A DNA stretch of 64,000 bases, taken from assembly GCA_951217055.1 (NCBI GenBank), contig OX578276.1:61007307-61071306 (forward strand), read 5' to 3'. A model generated the notes under the pieces. That model saw only the letters and a program-made list of their open reading frames with translations, was not told the origin of the DNA and did not search any database. Below are positions 1 through 24,800 of the stretch, one piece after another (within the stretch, counting starts at the first letter, position 1; each line of letters begins with the position of its first letter). The position numbers and the translations under genes were made by a program. Origin of the DNA: Gerris lacustris. Its lineage: Eukaryota; Arthropoda; Insecta; Hemiptera; Gerridae.

Positions 1-211
1 GGCCTAATGCCTTGTAGTGTCTTTTTAGTTGAATCAACTATTTAGGATAGGAACGCGAGTGGCACATGTGCCTGGCCTCCTAGTCGCCTGGGCGGACGAG
101 TTGACTCGAGTGAAGGGGTTCGGGCGATTCCTTAACATTTCCTAACCGGCTACACTCCTTTTCAACCGCCAGTCAACTAGTTGAATCAACTAAGTTGCCT
201 CGTGTGAAAGA
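1..211. mobile_element. Right end of a Harbinger-like MITE
   Basis: The right edge reads, on the minus strand, GGCCTCTTTCACACGAGGC and is followed by TAA. This resembles the TTTCACAC terminal inverted repeat and TAA target duplication of the better preserved element at 44538-44801. Within the fragment, TAGTTGAATCAACTA-type motifs occur near both ends (about 27-41 and 178-193), a sign of subterminal inverted repeats. The left terminus is not clear and may lie outside the window. The family assignment is an inference from terminus and flanking triplet only. Confidence 0.35.
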
Positions 212-1205
212 GGCCTAACACAACTTTATTTTTTTACAGGAAACACAAAGGGCTGGCTCAGGGTGTAACTGATGCTAAATCATAATTAAACCAAAATAAT
301 ACTTTCAATACACAAAAATAATTCATAACTCTATACAAGAAAATTATAACTGAAGTGACATATCTTAGGGCCCCATCAAAGATGACTCCTATGATGTGTC
401 GTCCACTCTAAATATTATTTATTAATAAAAGCTCACCCAACTTTGTGTTACCCGGTATTTTGGAGGGGCTGGTGCTGTGGCTAATAGCCCACTTAGGTTA
501 AACATAAGTAGCCAGAGTAGTGGCTACCAACACAGGAGCTTTAGAGCTGGGTTGACCCTACATCCCCCAAGGAAAGGTGTTAGATTTAGGCTACTAAAAA
601 TCAACTGCTTGAAACTTCTACTATTCCTTACACTCAAAAAAATTTACTTATAACTTTCTATCATCAAACCACACTGTTGAGCAATGGAACCTGTCCTATT
701 CTTCCTCCCCCACAAATCAAGAATTCCTCACAATAAATGAAAAAAGAAAACTAACAAAAATAGGAGTTCAAAAAACTCCTAAAACAAAGAAACCAGGGAA
801 AGATAATCTCACTCGACAGGAATTATTTTCCCTCCAAAAAAAAAAAAAAAATATATATATATATCACCATTTGAACTCAGACTTACCTAATATTTTTATA
901 TTCAATTTTAAACAAAAATTACAGACAAAAAACTAGTTCCTATATTTCATTTCTAATAATAAATGAGAAAAATCTTGCCAGTTGATAAGACACACATTGC
1001 CTGATACATACTAGGCTTTACAAGCTATAAGGAAATAAACATAAACTATAAGTAGACACAGAGCTTATAAGATCTTTGGAAACATTTTAGGGCTTAAATC
1101 CTTTTTCATTAAAATAAGAAAAGTTTCATCCCACTTGTTTTCAAAAAGTTTCATTCATTCATTTGGCTACATTGTTGATAAAGGAAAACAATAAAACTAA
1201 ACCAA
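212..1205. other. Downstream flank of the XPNPEP3-like gene
   Basis: AT-rich DNA with no convincing coding potential. It contains an A-tract followed by a short TA run around 835-865. It should hold the 3' UTR of the minus-strand aminopeptidase gene, but I could not settle on one polyadenylation signal. Confidence 0.4.
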
Positions 1206-11338
<10,133 letters not shown>

Positions 11339-11443
11339 AAGATAAGAGACTATTTTTTTGTCAACAATATTGACCAGTTATAAAAGAATTATAAAGAAAA
11401 TACAAAATTAAACTCAAATCGATTGCTGATTAAATATTGTAGT

Positions 11444-11449
11444 TTATTA
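11444..11449 (-). terminator. Polyadenylation signal AATAAA
   Basis: Minus-strand AATAAA about 175 bp past the stop codon of the small gene at 11625-12571, and about 105 bp before the proposed start of XPNPEP3 at 11338. Position and spacing suit 3' end formation of the small gene. Confidence 0.4.
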
Positions 11450-11624
11450 ATAAAGACATTTTTAGATGCAAGAGTGAACCAGGAAACAGTTTCTTCCTCT
11501 TTTGAGAAATCTTAGAATCCACTTTTTCTTACACAATACTCTAGGTGGTGTTCTATATTTAAATTAGAAAAATGATTTTGTTAAAGTATAATTAGGCTTC
11601 TATAGACTTTCTTTTGCTTTGGAA

Positions 11625-12571
11625 TCATTTCTCATGAAAATAATCATGAGGATTTTGACTCAGGTCCTTGCACATTTTACTTAAACTCTGAATTATTTTT
11701 AACTTCCTTTGCTTTAACTCTTTGAGGACAGAGCGCTGTATTGTTATAAGTACACTGAGGATGGAGTGTTTTTCAGTGATAGACTCATAGGACGAACTGA
11801 TTTTCAACCATACAATAAAACTATCCTGCTTTTGACTCACTTCACTATTTACAATATCTTCTACAATTTTCCTAATAATAATAAAAAAATATTTCGTTCA
11901 CTCTAGTGATAATTTTTAGCGAATCTAAATCAGACGCTTGTTTTTCTTTGAGAATATATTAGTGATTTTTATTAATTTAACGGTTTAAAAAGAAGATGAA
12001 AAGATGTGACAATGATCTGTAACACACATTTGAATAAATGAAAAAGAATTATTAGGAGTGAGAGAGTTTTAAATAAAATAGAATTGTTAAATAATTCAAG
12101 GAGTTAAGAAAAGCTGGAAAATTACCCTAAGAGGGGTTGAAATATCGCACCTAAGTAAAAGCATGGAAACTTAAAAGTTTGTAAATTTTATTTATACTAC
12201 CCATTATTAGACCTGTGAAGAATTTTCTGTTTGACTCTGAACTCACTTAAATAAATAGACTTCATCTTAGCGACTTACTCTTTTTTTTTTGGCCAACTTA
12301 CTCACACTGACATAAAATATCCCTACTTAATTTAGGACATCAAATTTTAAGTTTTTTTGTAACGACTGCATGGAAAAATATATATATATTTATATATATA
12401 ATTGTGTGAGATATCCAACTCAGAATCCTGTTTATTATGGGAACTTGACTTTAAGAGAAGGGAAGAATTTTGTGGGCTGCTATCTGATAATTCATTCGTT
12501 TTGACACTAACCTGAATGAAACCTTCCAGTCCTCTTCCCATATTTTTGATTTTAATTTTCAAGACATCCAT
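11625..12571 (-). CDS. Possible small two-exon gene, unknown product
   Basis: I do not recognise this protein. Proposed exons are 12450-12571 (starting MDVLKIKIKNMGRGLEGF) and 11625-11871 (ending NPHDYFHEK then TGA), giving about 122 aa. The terminal exon has a clean acceptor (ATTATTAG/G), is open for 82 codons, and is followed by AATAAA at 11449-11444. It is rich in Lys, Leu and Ser and probably helical (for example RSVLKELKQRKLKIIQSLSK). The first exon has an A at -3 of the ATG. Its donor AAA/GTCAAG is weak but phase-compatible; a stronger nearby donor, CAG/GTTAGT, breaks phase. The gene would be head-to-head with GEMIN5 and in tandem with XPNPEP3. The open frames could be coincidence. Confidence 0.35.
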
Positions 12572-12859
12572 TTACATACTTAGTAAATATTAATAAATAT
12601 ATATGGTTTCCATTTTCAAACTATCCTTTTAGAAAGTTAGTATTGTATTTTAATAATGTATTCGTCTTTGTTTATAACCTTAACGGAACACTGCGCAAGA
12701 GCACAAGATAGGAAGGATGGGGAAAAACAGTGCAAATCCACAACTTCCAACTGTATATTCCATAAATGTATTGTTAACTATTTAGCCATGATTTGTTTCT
12801 TTTTTGTAGGTCAACTTAATAGAAGTTTGGTTGAACTTTAGTATTTTTTTGTACTAAAA
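12572..12859. promoter_or_regulatory. Probable promoter/5' leader of GEMIN5, possibly bidirectional
   Basis: This 288-bp gap separates the GEMIN5 start from the proposed start of the divergent small gene. It contains TTTTTTGTAG/G at about 12800-12809, which could be the acceptor of a 5' UTR intron of GEMIN5. I see no firm core promoter motif. Confidence 0.35.
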
Positions 12860-15800
12860 ATGGCTGAATTAATTGTACCACCATCACCAAGTTGGTATCT
12901 AAGCAGTATTTTAGCATGCTCAGATGATGGAAAAACTCTTGCTTATGGAGCAAGACATGAAATAGTTCTGTTAAAAATAACAGAATCTGAAGATGGTAGC
13001 TGTGACATACAGCCATCCTTTATTCCTATGGCACATAAAGACAGAGTGACTGCTGTAGCTCTTCCCCCATCATCTGCAGAAACCTACACTGACCATGCAG
13101 TCTCATCGAGTGATGATGGAACAGTTCGTGTATGGAACTTTAGTTCTCAGACTCTTAGATTCTCTCACTCTGGACACCCGGTATGTTGTATATTCTTCAA
13201 TGTTTCTTTTTATTAACTTTTCATCTCTATATTATATTAATTCAATTTTTAATTATGTAACAATGAAAACTTTTATTCTCAAATAAAATATCTTTATTTG
13301 GAGTGAAATTGCAATATAAATTGTCCTTTTGCACTCTCTAGTCAAAGTCAATTACTTATTTATTACACACTTAGTTGCCACAAAAGTTGTGGCAATCAAC
13401 ATTAGTATTGTGGTTAGAAAAATATATTATTATATTAAGTTTTCCAACAGGGGTCGTTAAGGGTTTAAAATAATAAAAGACGCAGTTATTTCATGTTGTC
13501 TTTTTGGCTATATTTCGCCCCTCTCCAGGGCATAGACGTGCCTGAAACATCATATTTTATATTATAAATTACAACTATTAAGCACATTTTGTTTTTTTGT
13601 GCAAATATAACATAATTTACGCACACAATAAAGTATTTCCTACTTTATTTGTTGGTTTTAAACCGAATTTTAATTTATCACAATCAAAATCGTTGAAAGT
13701 TTTTTGGTTATTCTCTGACAAGCCTTTTATTTAGGTCAGGGATTTGTAAACAAAAGTGTTATCAGGTTGGTTTTTTTGGGGGGTTGTCTTTGTTAATGCC
13801 GTGTACCAGAATTTTTTTATTACGTTTACAGGGTAACTATTTTTTATGAGTTTATTAAATATTATGTTTTTTAGTTTCGGGATATGTTTATTGTCAGTCA
13901 GAGAGACACATTGTCAGATATTATATTTGATGTGATATTGCTTGATAATTCTAACCACAAATTTTGTTGAACTTCTATTAACATCGACAAAATAATAAAT
14001 CTTGAAAAAGTATTCTAAAGGTGTGAGTACTTGAGAAGAAAAAACCTCTTTAAATTAATGCTGTATTGATTGATATTCACTAATTTACAATTATTCCTTG
14101 CTTTCAATTTAACCAATACTGTATTTCTTTTTTAAATTTAATATTTTTATTTTTTTAAACTTTTATAGGAAGGTCATAAGCTTCCATCTCTAGACTGGTC
14201 AAGAGCAGATCCTAACCTGATTGTCTCAGTGAGTGATATGGGAAGCATTGTGTGCTGGGATTTGATAAGCAACACCATTAGGAGGCTATATGCAGGAACT
14301 AAAGTGCTACCGGTCTGTGTAGCATGTTCTCCTCATAATCGAGATATAATTGCTGTTGGTGCTAAGCATGGTCTTATCATTGTTTACAGTATTAAAGGTA
14401 TTTTTTCTGTTGTTTTCGTTTTAATATTCTTGAATTTTACAGATTACTAAGTAAGTAGAATAATATTTTATATACTCGTTTGACCATTCGTCTAATGATA
14501 CGACGAGAGGAAGCTGTGCCACACTTTCTTTAAAAAAGATTAACTACAAATATTACTAAACTATGCATATAATTTGGTCTATATCTTAACTATGAATGTT
14601 CATGAACATAATTGGATATTTATATTTATTAAGATGAAAACATTCTGAATATTGTGAAATAGTTTTTTTTTTATTAAAATATACTATTTGTTTTTTTACT
14701 TGATCATATCCCAGAAAAAAATATAGTTCCCGTGGAATTGAAAATAAAATAAATTTGATGTAAAAATTGGTACTTCTTTAGATTGTTACTCCCCTATGAC
14801 TTTTTAGAATAGAAATTAGTTTGATTAAACAATAACAAAGCGATGTTTAGTCCAATGTACTTTGAGACAAATTAATATCACACTTCTATTTTTATAAAGA
14901 TAGTAACAGTCTAAAGAAGATCATTCCGTTCACCTTCTTTAGATTGTTACTCCCCTTGTTATTTTATAAGGGGGAGTAACAATCTAAACAAGTGCCTAAA
15001 AATCATCAGCCTGTTGTTGTTAAACAATTTTTCTTTGACACCCCTATCCCCTGCTCGTAGTTTTTATAATTTTCACCCAATTATTCTGATAATTTTTTTT
15101 ACAATATTTTTAAAAAATTAAATGAAGTAGTAGTGTTTGTTATTGGCTTGTTCTTTTTACAGGAGATGGAGAGCAAGTTTTCAGATTAAGGGGGCATGAG
15201 ACAGATGTAGTTTCCTTAGCATTCTGTCCTAAACCATACAATGTATTTAAAGATAAGAGGTAAAAAATAAAACAATAATACTTTACAGTAGAGATTTAAT
15301 TAATTTAACTCCAAACATGACCTAATTACTTTCTTTTTTTTAGTGAAAATGTTCATCTCTTGGTTTCGGGCTCAAAGGATCGGTGTGTGTATTTCTGGAA
15401 GACAGGGACAGATGGTCGTTTGGAATATTCAATTAATTTACCTCAGGCACCAATGTCGGGACATAGGTATCTAAATATTAACATTTTTATTTTATCTTAA
15501 TATAAATAAAAATGTGTTTCATCTAAACTATAATAATTCTCATTTTAAACATCTTATCTTATCGTACACATTTTCTGAGTAAAGTTATAGTGCTTTGTTG
15601 TCTGTAAGAAAAATTGATTTTTTAAATTCTATTATTTTTATTTCTTAAATTCAGGTATTCTTCAGCATTTTATAAAAACTTAAACATTTAAACTCACTTT
15701 ATTATACTAATGTTATTATTCACTTCTAGCCAGTCTTTGTTTCCTTTATGTCCTATAAACATGGGATCTGTAACTAAATACTCTCTGTGTAATGCATTAA

Positions 15801-18800
15801 TTTCCCTTGTCTGACAATTAAACCCAGATCAGTTGGCATTTTAATTTAGTTTGAGGTATGGGCCTTCAGTGTGATCTTTTAACCATACTGATGCCCCAGC
15901 ATTGTATATTATAGACAATATTTTTACCTCTTTTTTGTTTGCTAAAATAGGAGGAGTGAAAAAAATTACATACTGATTTTTCCAACCTGACTTTTTGTCA
16001 TTATAGGTAGGGAGTGGAAAATAACGCTAATATGACTACTTGCAACACTTAATGTCTAAATGTAAGGAAATATGAATGTAAATGTTTCTTTTAACAAAAT
16101 AAATTACTCTCTACACCTGATACCATCTTTTATTTATTTTAATTTTATTTTACACTAATGGAATCTTGTGTAGCATAAAATGTTCCCCGAATTTCTGGTT
16201 CCTATGTATGCAAATTTTTAGTTTTCTTGAAATTTCAACCTGCATATTATACTAAAGTGCTTATTATATGTGAGATTTTACAGTAATCTTATTAATGTAT
16301 TTATTATTTACAACATTATTTTTTGGGATATTTTTAATATAGTATAATGTCGTATTATTATTATTTTAATTTTTTTATTCATATTTGTTTTAGAAACAGG
16401 AATGGTGCATTAGTAGGACCTGGTAATAGTTGGATTAGTGTTAGTTGGCCAACTGAAAATATTGTTTTCACAAGTTCTCTGTTTGGTGAACTTCTTGCTT
16501 ATGACATAAAAGCCCTTGCTCTTCCTCCAAAGTAAGATTTATTGTGATACTAAAATGATCTCTGTTCACTATATCTGTTGGTATATTCCCCTTTTTAGAT
16601 TTTTAAAAAATTTATTTTAAACCTATATTTATATTTTTCTTGATTATATACAATACATCGAAGGTTCTAGATTTTTTGGGGATGTGTGGGTAGATTAGTG
16701 ATTAACCTCTCAAACTTTCGCCTAAAAAGAATGTTATTGATGTACTTTGTGATTATTCAAATCCCAGGGAGGAAAGACATGTTTTGACTCTGATGAATGG
16801 CTGTCTGAAGTGTACTGTCGAATGGCTGTGTTTTTCAGTAAAACAATTTTTTAAAAACAATTTCTAGTCCTTGTCTCTTTTTTTTTTTTTTTTTTATATA
16901 GAATACCAAAATGGATGATAAATTGAATGAATGATGTATTATATTGTCCTGATTCTGATCTAAGAAGTCATTGGAAACTAAACTATTTAGGCATTTAATT
17001 TAATTGCTAGGCCTACATTATGATAGAAAACATAGCCAATAATACCTAGCATAAGACGGCATTTTATTTAGTAATAAATAAAACTGAAAGAGAAAAATTG
17101 ATCTATTTACTGTCCACAAATAACAATAGCAATTGTTAAATCTAGACTGAATTCAACCTCTTAAGTTGGTCTTTATCAGTGAAACTGTAAAGTTGACCTA
17201 CTAAAGTGTTCATAACTAGTCTTTTTTATTAGCTAATGTGTTAATTACACATATTTTATTAAGTAATACATTGAAAGAAGATTCATCCGTTAACAGTACT
17301 AACAATAATAATCATAGTAGTATGGTGTATTTTAGTTTTTAGATACAGTAGAACCCCTCATATCCGTTTTTTAGATACAGTAGAACCCCTCATATCCGTC
17401 ACCATTGGACCAGAGCATGGTTGGAACACAAAAAAGGTTGGATAATAAGAGGATCAAAGAAAAGCAAATATTTCCGTGTAAAAATTAATTCTTTATTGTT
17501 AAAATTAAATTTATGTAATCTTAGTCTATATATGTCTAATAAAATATGCATACTAATCCTGTCCAAGAATACGCATCAAAGTCTTTCAGACCCTTTTTCA
17601 AATCTTTAATAATTATTGTTGTTACACCAACAACTCGTAACTCTGAAGCTAGTGTTAGAACGGACTCACCTTTGTCAAGCCGTTAAAGAATATCTAACTT
17701 CTTCAATAATGTACACTCAACCCGTTTTTGTTTCAGTTTTGCCGCCATATTCACTAAAGATATAGCACAACACCGGGTTGTAAATATAGAATGACACTCA
17801 CAAAGTTTTGCAATCAGGACGATAACAAAGAACCAACTGGCTGTTTTTATTGTTTTATATCTTCTGATAAGGATGAAGTTTGGTCGTGTCAAATTATTAT
17901 TTTTTTTTTTTAACCAAGGGGTGTCATGGTCGGATATTCCGAGGGGTCGGATATGGGGGGGGGGTTCTACTGTTCTATATATTATTTAACTTATATTTTT
18001 TTTCAAAAACTGATTTTAATTTATTTATTCTAGAGGAACTGATGCAGTGAAGAAAAAGGCTAAGCCAATATTAGTGCATGGCATTCATCTTAAGGGATTG
18101 TTTAGCATTGCAGCATCTAAAAAGTATGTAATCAAAACAACGAATAGTTTATTCGATATCCTATACTTTTAAAAGTATTTCCTTTTTTTAGAGTATATAT
18201 AAGAGTTATACACAACCATTTAAAGTCTTAAAATTTAAAAATATGTATATATTTATTTTCATTTAACCAGGGATGATGATATTAAAGTTTGGACTTCTGC
18301 ATTAGACAAGCACATAATATGCGCCAAATATAAGGATTTGAAAGTGATTTGTAACATAACGACTATTGGAGGTATTGTCTACTGCATGGCTGCATCTCCA
18401 CTTGATCCATACAGGTAATAATTTACTACTGCCTTCATAATCTTATATATACTGTCTGTATTTGTTACTTATTAAAATATAAAATGTTTCAATTATTGTC
18501 ATGTATTAATGGTTTAATTGTCACTGTTTTAATATTTTTATAAAAATAGTAAATTAAGGTTAAATATATTATTCTTACTTTTATTTTTCAGAATTGCTAT
18601 TGGATCAGGAGATAATAAAATCAACATATGGAATATGAGTTCTCCCCAGTCTGAAGGCATGCAAACTTACTGGAGTAAAATCAACAGTAAAGTCATGGCT
18701 GTTAGTTCTTAATCTTTTTACCTCTTTATGATCCTCCTAAAATTTATAATATTTCAAATTTCTTATCAATATATTAGAAAATACTCTGCCATTTAGTGTG

Positions 18801-21800
18801 GCACATAGCTTCCTCGTGTCCTATTTTGTATACTTAAGTGAACCTATTTTTGTCAATTTGATTTAATTCTCCCCCCCCCCCCCCCTTTTTTTCAATCTGT
18901 CAAAATTGTTTTGATTTTTTACATAAATTAAAATATCAATTAAGCAAAATGTAAAGAGGGCAGATAGTTAAAATTAGTCTGGGACTATCTACGGACTACT
19001 TTCGACAAACCATCCAAATTTCATAAAAAATCAGATTTATGAAAAAAGTACTTTTGAAGATGTTGGTGTAAATAAATATTTGTTTATGCGCATGTAGAAG
19101 AGAAACAAATGGGCGCAGACCGTTGAAACTTAAATAGGAACTTAAAAATGTTCCCTAATGTCTGAAACGGATTTCTTTATTGGAATTTTTGAAATTGGTG
19201 ACAATTTTTTTTAAAAAGATCATATAGCTTCTGTTACCTTAGTGGTAATCTCAGAAGCAATAAGTTAAACTGTTACAACTGGTTTAAATTACTAAATTTT
19301 AAAAATTATTATTTGAATATTTCAGTTGGCTTGGCATCCTGTGATGGAAAACCTTATAGCTTTTGGTACTGGAGAAGGTCGAGTTGGTTTACTTGATGTA
19401 TCCGGATCAAAGCAGCCCACTCTTCTTAGGCTTTACCACAGGAAGTGTATCTACTCTCTTATTTGGGCTCCACCTGTTATCAAACCAGAAGGTAATTAGT
19501 TTACTTATTTTTGTTAATTGAGTTTACTTTATGGTTACTTGAATTGGTTTCTGCTTATATCTTAAGCGTATCTATTGGTGATTAGTCTCAACACTTAAAA
19601 TCATTCAGTCCTTGGTAATTCTAATCTTTAATTTATAAGACAACTTACCATTACTAATTTTTTTTTAAATTATGTGGATTTAAATTAAATGGAGGTGTTG
19701 TTCATTTTTAAAGTAAATATAAATATGTATGTACTGACACCTTGTTATTAGTTGTTACACCAACTTATTCATCATAAGTAAAATTTTCCGAAAGTCAGAT
19801 TCACTCCCTCTCTACCATTTTCCTTTTGTAATATAAGCATAAAAAAATAATAGGCTAATTAAATTCTAACTTATAATTGTAACAAAGGATACGTTGCAAT
19901 CCAAACTCATGTATTTAGGATGTCATTAATAATATCATTAGCTTCTCAAATTGGCTTTTTATTTGTTATTCAACATGACATGTCATATGACTCTAACCCT
20001 CCAGTTCTTGTGCTTCGTTTTCTTCAAAACTCAAAATTGATTTAATTATCTTTATTCAACTGCATAATTTATATTGAATCTTAACTACTTAGTTAAGACT
20101 ATAATCAAAGTTGCTTTCTTCTTTCATTGGCTCTACTGATGCATAGAAACATTGATATTAAGTAAAAGCCGAAGAAAGTCCAAATATTTTGGGCGTTCTT
20201 CAACATATTTCTGCTTGGGACTTAGTTTCTGCAAACTTGGTTTTTCTTGTGGCCCTACCACATATTCAAAAATTATAGATATCTGACCTTTTTCAAGCAA
20301 CCATTTATAATTTTACTGGACTACTAACATTTTCGAAAAAGACCTAGTCCATCAAAACTCTTTTCGGTTCTGCACGTGCTCATATTTGCGAAGGATGAGG
20401 TACAAAATTACCATGAGCAAGCACTGAAAGGTTAAAAGCCTTGATTTTGTTTTCTAAGTTATTTGTGGTGGCCATTTTGAAAATTATGTCGTTTGAATCT
20501 TTTATTTCTCTACTTATCAAGAGATTTAAAATTATATGCAACATGCCATGTAAGCATGAACTTTTATTCAAGACCCTCGTTTCGGCCATATTTGTTTTTA
20601 AAATGCAAAAAATAAAACATTTTGTAATAATAGTTATTACAATGCACCAGTTATTCACAGAGATATGACTGTGTAAAACATTGGAACTGACTGAACCTCA
20701 CCGCAAGTGTGCAAAAGTCATTGAAGATCTTCCTACATCTACCTATTGACTAATGAAGCTGATAAAAAATGAATATGTGATTCTACACAGAACAGATACA
20801 TGTCAATTTTTCCCCTATTTTAAGTTACTTCTCAATAAACTTAATTCTTTATAATGTATTATTTTTCTTAAAGATGTAATTTAATTGTTAGCAGTTAGTT
20901 TTTTATGTTATATTTTTGCACCATAAGTAAGTATACCAACTTAGACATGTAAAAATGATCAGTACCCTGACGATGACTGTGTAGTCAAAACAGTCTGTAC
21001 CCTTATATTTTTATTACTTATGGTTTAACAATATAATGATTAATTGAACTAGTAACAATGTTTATTTAGTTTTCCTTCATCACTCATCATTTGTTTGTAA
21101 TTGATTGAAATTAATAAAAGAATTTTATGATTAATTTAGGTGAAGACCTGAAATTTGCTCTTTTCTCTGTTGGTGATGGAGAGATTGCTCAGTACAACCC
21201 AGATGTAACTGACAAAGGTGGGTTAATTTTGTTAGTATGTTTCATTGTTCCTTAGCGTTATAAAGCAAATTGTAGAACACTGGATTTTATGCTGATCTAT
21301 TATTATCAGTTTCATTACCTCTTTTTGAAGTGGTGGTTTAATTATGCACAATTTTTTACTGATAGTTTGGTTTATCATTCATAAAGTATACTTTATAATT
21401 TAAATATATCAATGTATAATTTATATTATAGGAACATACATTTATATGTTATTATGCTAATTAAAAATTTAATTTATATTACGTAATATAAAAGATTATT
21501 CATTGACAAATAAATGCTTTGCTTTGAGTTATTGAGTGTACTTCGAAGTCATAAACTTGTAATTATTTTATCTATCTCTTTTATTTACAGATCCTGAGTC
21601 CCTTCAAGACTTTTTAGCTGCTTGTGATTCAGCTTCATCTATGAGTAAAACACTTATTAGAACTGATTTAGCTTTTAACCATGATAGATCTCTTGCTGCT
21701 ATTGGAAATGAAAATGGGTATACACTTTAAAAAAGAAAGTTCTCTGTAAATACTGTTTTCCCTGTTATTTATTCTAAAAAAAAAACTTTCTTTTTTAACA

Positions 21801-24800
21801 GGTCAGTTTATGTGGTTACTGGTAGTGGATTTGACTATGTGCACACAATATTTGCTCATAAGAAATTGGTCCAGTGTATAGCCTGGCACCCTGCAACTGT
21901 TACATCAGAATCTTGCCACTCTCAATATTCTTCATGGCTTGCATCTGCCTCTGATAATATCCAGATAGTCTCCATTACTCAATCCAGTAAGTATATGTAA
22001 AAATGAATAATTACCATTAAAAATAATTATTTAATACAAATTAATTATCACTAATTTGTTTTAAAATGTTTATTTAATTAAATTTTTTATGTGTACAGGT
22101 GTGGAAACTATTAAAAGCCTTGGTGATCACTGTGAAAAGGTTGTCAGTCTTATGTGGAGTCCTCACATTAATGGAAGGCTTATTACTGCATCCTATGATT
22201 ATACATCACAGGTAAGATTAAAACGCCTGTCCTTGTGTAGAAAGTATTTATAGTAGTTTAAACTGTTGGGTTTAGTTGGGATTACATAGAGCATTAGCCC
22301 ATGATGGGCTTGGGCCAGCCAGACAGTTCTTTATTACGCTTGTACTCCTATCTACTCTACTGTATTCTAGTTTCCAAGGTCGATTTTTTTTTTTTTTTTA
22401 TAAACCGGGGGGAACGAGTCCCAGAGACATAGACCACAATGTGGGTCCTTTGAGCAAACCCGAGTTGCAGAAGATACTTTCTCTCTTTGATTCTCTTCAT
22501 CTTCTACTCCCATAAAATTTTTATTCCCTGACAGAATGTTATCAGCTTATTTATGGGTATACTTTGTAGTTCTCTCAGCGGAACCGTTGGCTCTCCAAAG
22601 GTCAGCCATCTATGATTAAGCAGCCCAGGGCATTGACTTATAAGATGTACAGGAGTCTCCTCCTCCTTGCCACACAGCCTGCAAGTTGAATTGTTGATCA
22701 GACCTATCAGCTGTAGATGCCTGTTTAGATGGCAGTGGCCTGTCAAAAAACCTGTCAATTTCTGGCAAGATTTCTTATTTAGACTTATCACATTTTTAGT
22801 AAGCCCACGAGAGGGTCCTTTTATAAATAACTTGGATTGCCTCAACCTGGGAGATTTATCCCAGGTCTCCTGAAATTCCCTGTTTAGAAACTTCCTGATT
22901 GATGTTCTGACCACACAATGGGCTCTGGTGCCAAGGGCATTGTGCTAGAACCTAGTCTTGCTAGAAGATCCGCACGTTCATTCCCCTCAATGCCTTTGTG
23001 TCCTGGTACCCAAAGCAGTTTTACCTCATTTGTTTCAGAGAGAACTTCCAACGTTCGCTTACATTCTGAAACTAGCTTGGATGTACATTTGGGTGAAGTC
23101 AGTGATTTTATTGCTGCCTGACTGTCGGTACAGATATAAATCTGTCTATTTTGCGCTTGTACCTTATACTTATTAATTTGAGTACAGGCCAAGATAGCAT
23201 ACATTTCTGATTGAAACACTGTTGCATGTTTTCCCAGACTGACACTTATCTCATAACCGGGGTCTTTGCTGTAGATGCCATTGACAGTTGATCTATGCGG
23301 GATCCATCCGTGTACCACACGTCTTTCCCCGTAATAGGTACAGCTGTTCTGTTTCCTTCCCAGTCTTCAATAGAAGGAAAGGAGGAACTCCAAGAGCTCT
23401 TAAATTGCCATCTGGCCATGCAATAATCTTGTATCATAATTGCCATAGGGCACCTTTCCAGTAGAAGCTCCCATGCCCTTTCGTGTCCGCCCCGGTTGTT
23501 ATATCCCAACCATCGGCCGATACAATGAAGTCGGTATGAAGCTAACATGGCCTCGTAACGAATAAAAAGGTCCAAGGGCGGAAGTCCCGCCAGTACCTCT
23601 AAAGCTAGGGACGGTGCTGTTCTCATCGCCCCTAGTATTCCCAGACTTGCCGTCCTCTGAAGATGATCTAAGTTCTTCTTTGTAGAAGACAATAATACTC
23701 TGGGCCACCATACAACACATGCATATGAAAGAATAGGTCTGACTATAGCCGTGTACATCCTGTGTATTACCTTTGGCTTTAGGCCCCAAGATGGACCTAT
23801 AGCTCTCCTGCACACCCAGAAAGCAGCTAAAGCTCTATTAATTTTGCTTTCTACGTGGCTGGCCCAGTTAAGTTTTTTGTCAAGAGTCACTCCTAAATAC
23901 TTAACCGTAACTGACAGCTCAAGACTCCTTCCTCCCAGGTACAGGGTGCGAGCACGTCCAGTTTCCTTTTCCTTGTGAAAGGAATCACCACAGTCTTTCC
24001 AGGGTTAACCCCCAGGCTGTTTCTCTCACACCACTTCACTATGATGCGCAGAGCTCTCTGTGCGAGTTCAAAGACGGTCCCAACAATTTTCCCACTTATT
24101 AGCACCGCTACATCATCGGCAAAAGCCTGAGTGTAGAATCCTTCCTGAGTCAGACAGTTTAGCAAATCGTCTGCAACTAGGCACCACAAAAGAGGTGACA
24201 ACACTCCCCCTTGGGGGCACCCTCTTTTAACCACTGCCTTGACTTTACAGTTGTTTCTCTGTGCCTCAGCTATTCTCATAGCCAACATCGACTGGATCCA
24301 ATCCGCCACCGTCTTATGGACTCCATGGTTTAAAACGGCAAGGTGTTAAAAGCTCCCTCAATGTCCAGAAATAGACCCAACGCTAATGATTGGTTACTTA
24401 GGGCTCCTTCAATTTTCCTCACAAGGTGGTGAAGGGCTGCCTCACAGGATTTACCCGCCTGATAAGCATACTGTCGAAAACTAAGTATGTTGGGTGTAGA
24501 ATCCCTGATGTATCGGTCTACTAGTCTTTCTAAAGTCTTCAGTAAGAAGGAGGTGAGACTCAGGGCCGCTGAGAGGATTTCCGGGCCCCTGGGCAAGTAA
24601 GCATTTGGGCCCCTTTGAACAAATAACGGGGGGGGGGTCCGGGGGGCCTATTTTATTTTTTTACAAAAGTTGCATTACTAGTAAAAAATATTAATATTAG
24701 TATGTCACTATGATTTGTCTGTCAGTTTCTCTCCTATACATTAACTTTGACTATATTGAATAAGATAAAAAAATCTAAGTAACTAAATGAAAGCCTAAAA

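Noticed and set aside
18940..19320. Mariner transposase remnant
   Set aside because: The sequence loosely recalls the 3' part of mariner elements, but no motif or TIR could be confirmed.
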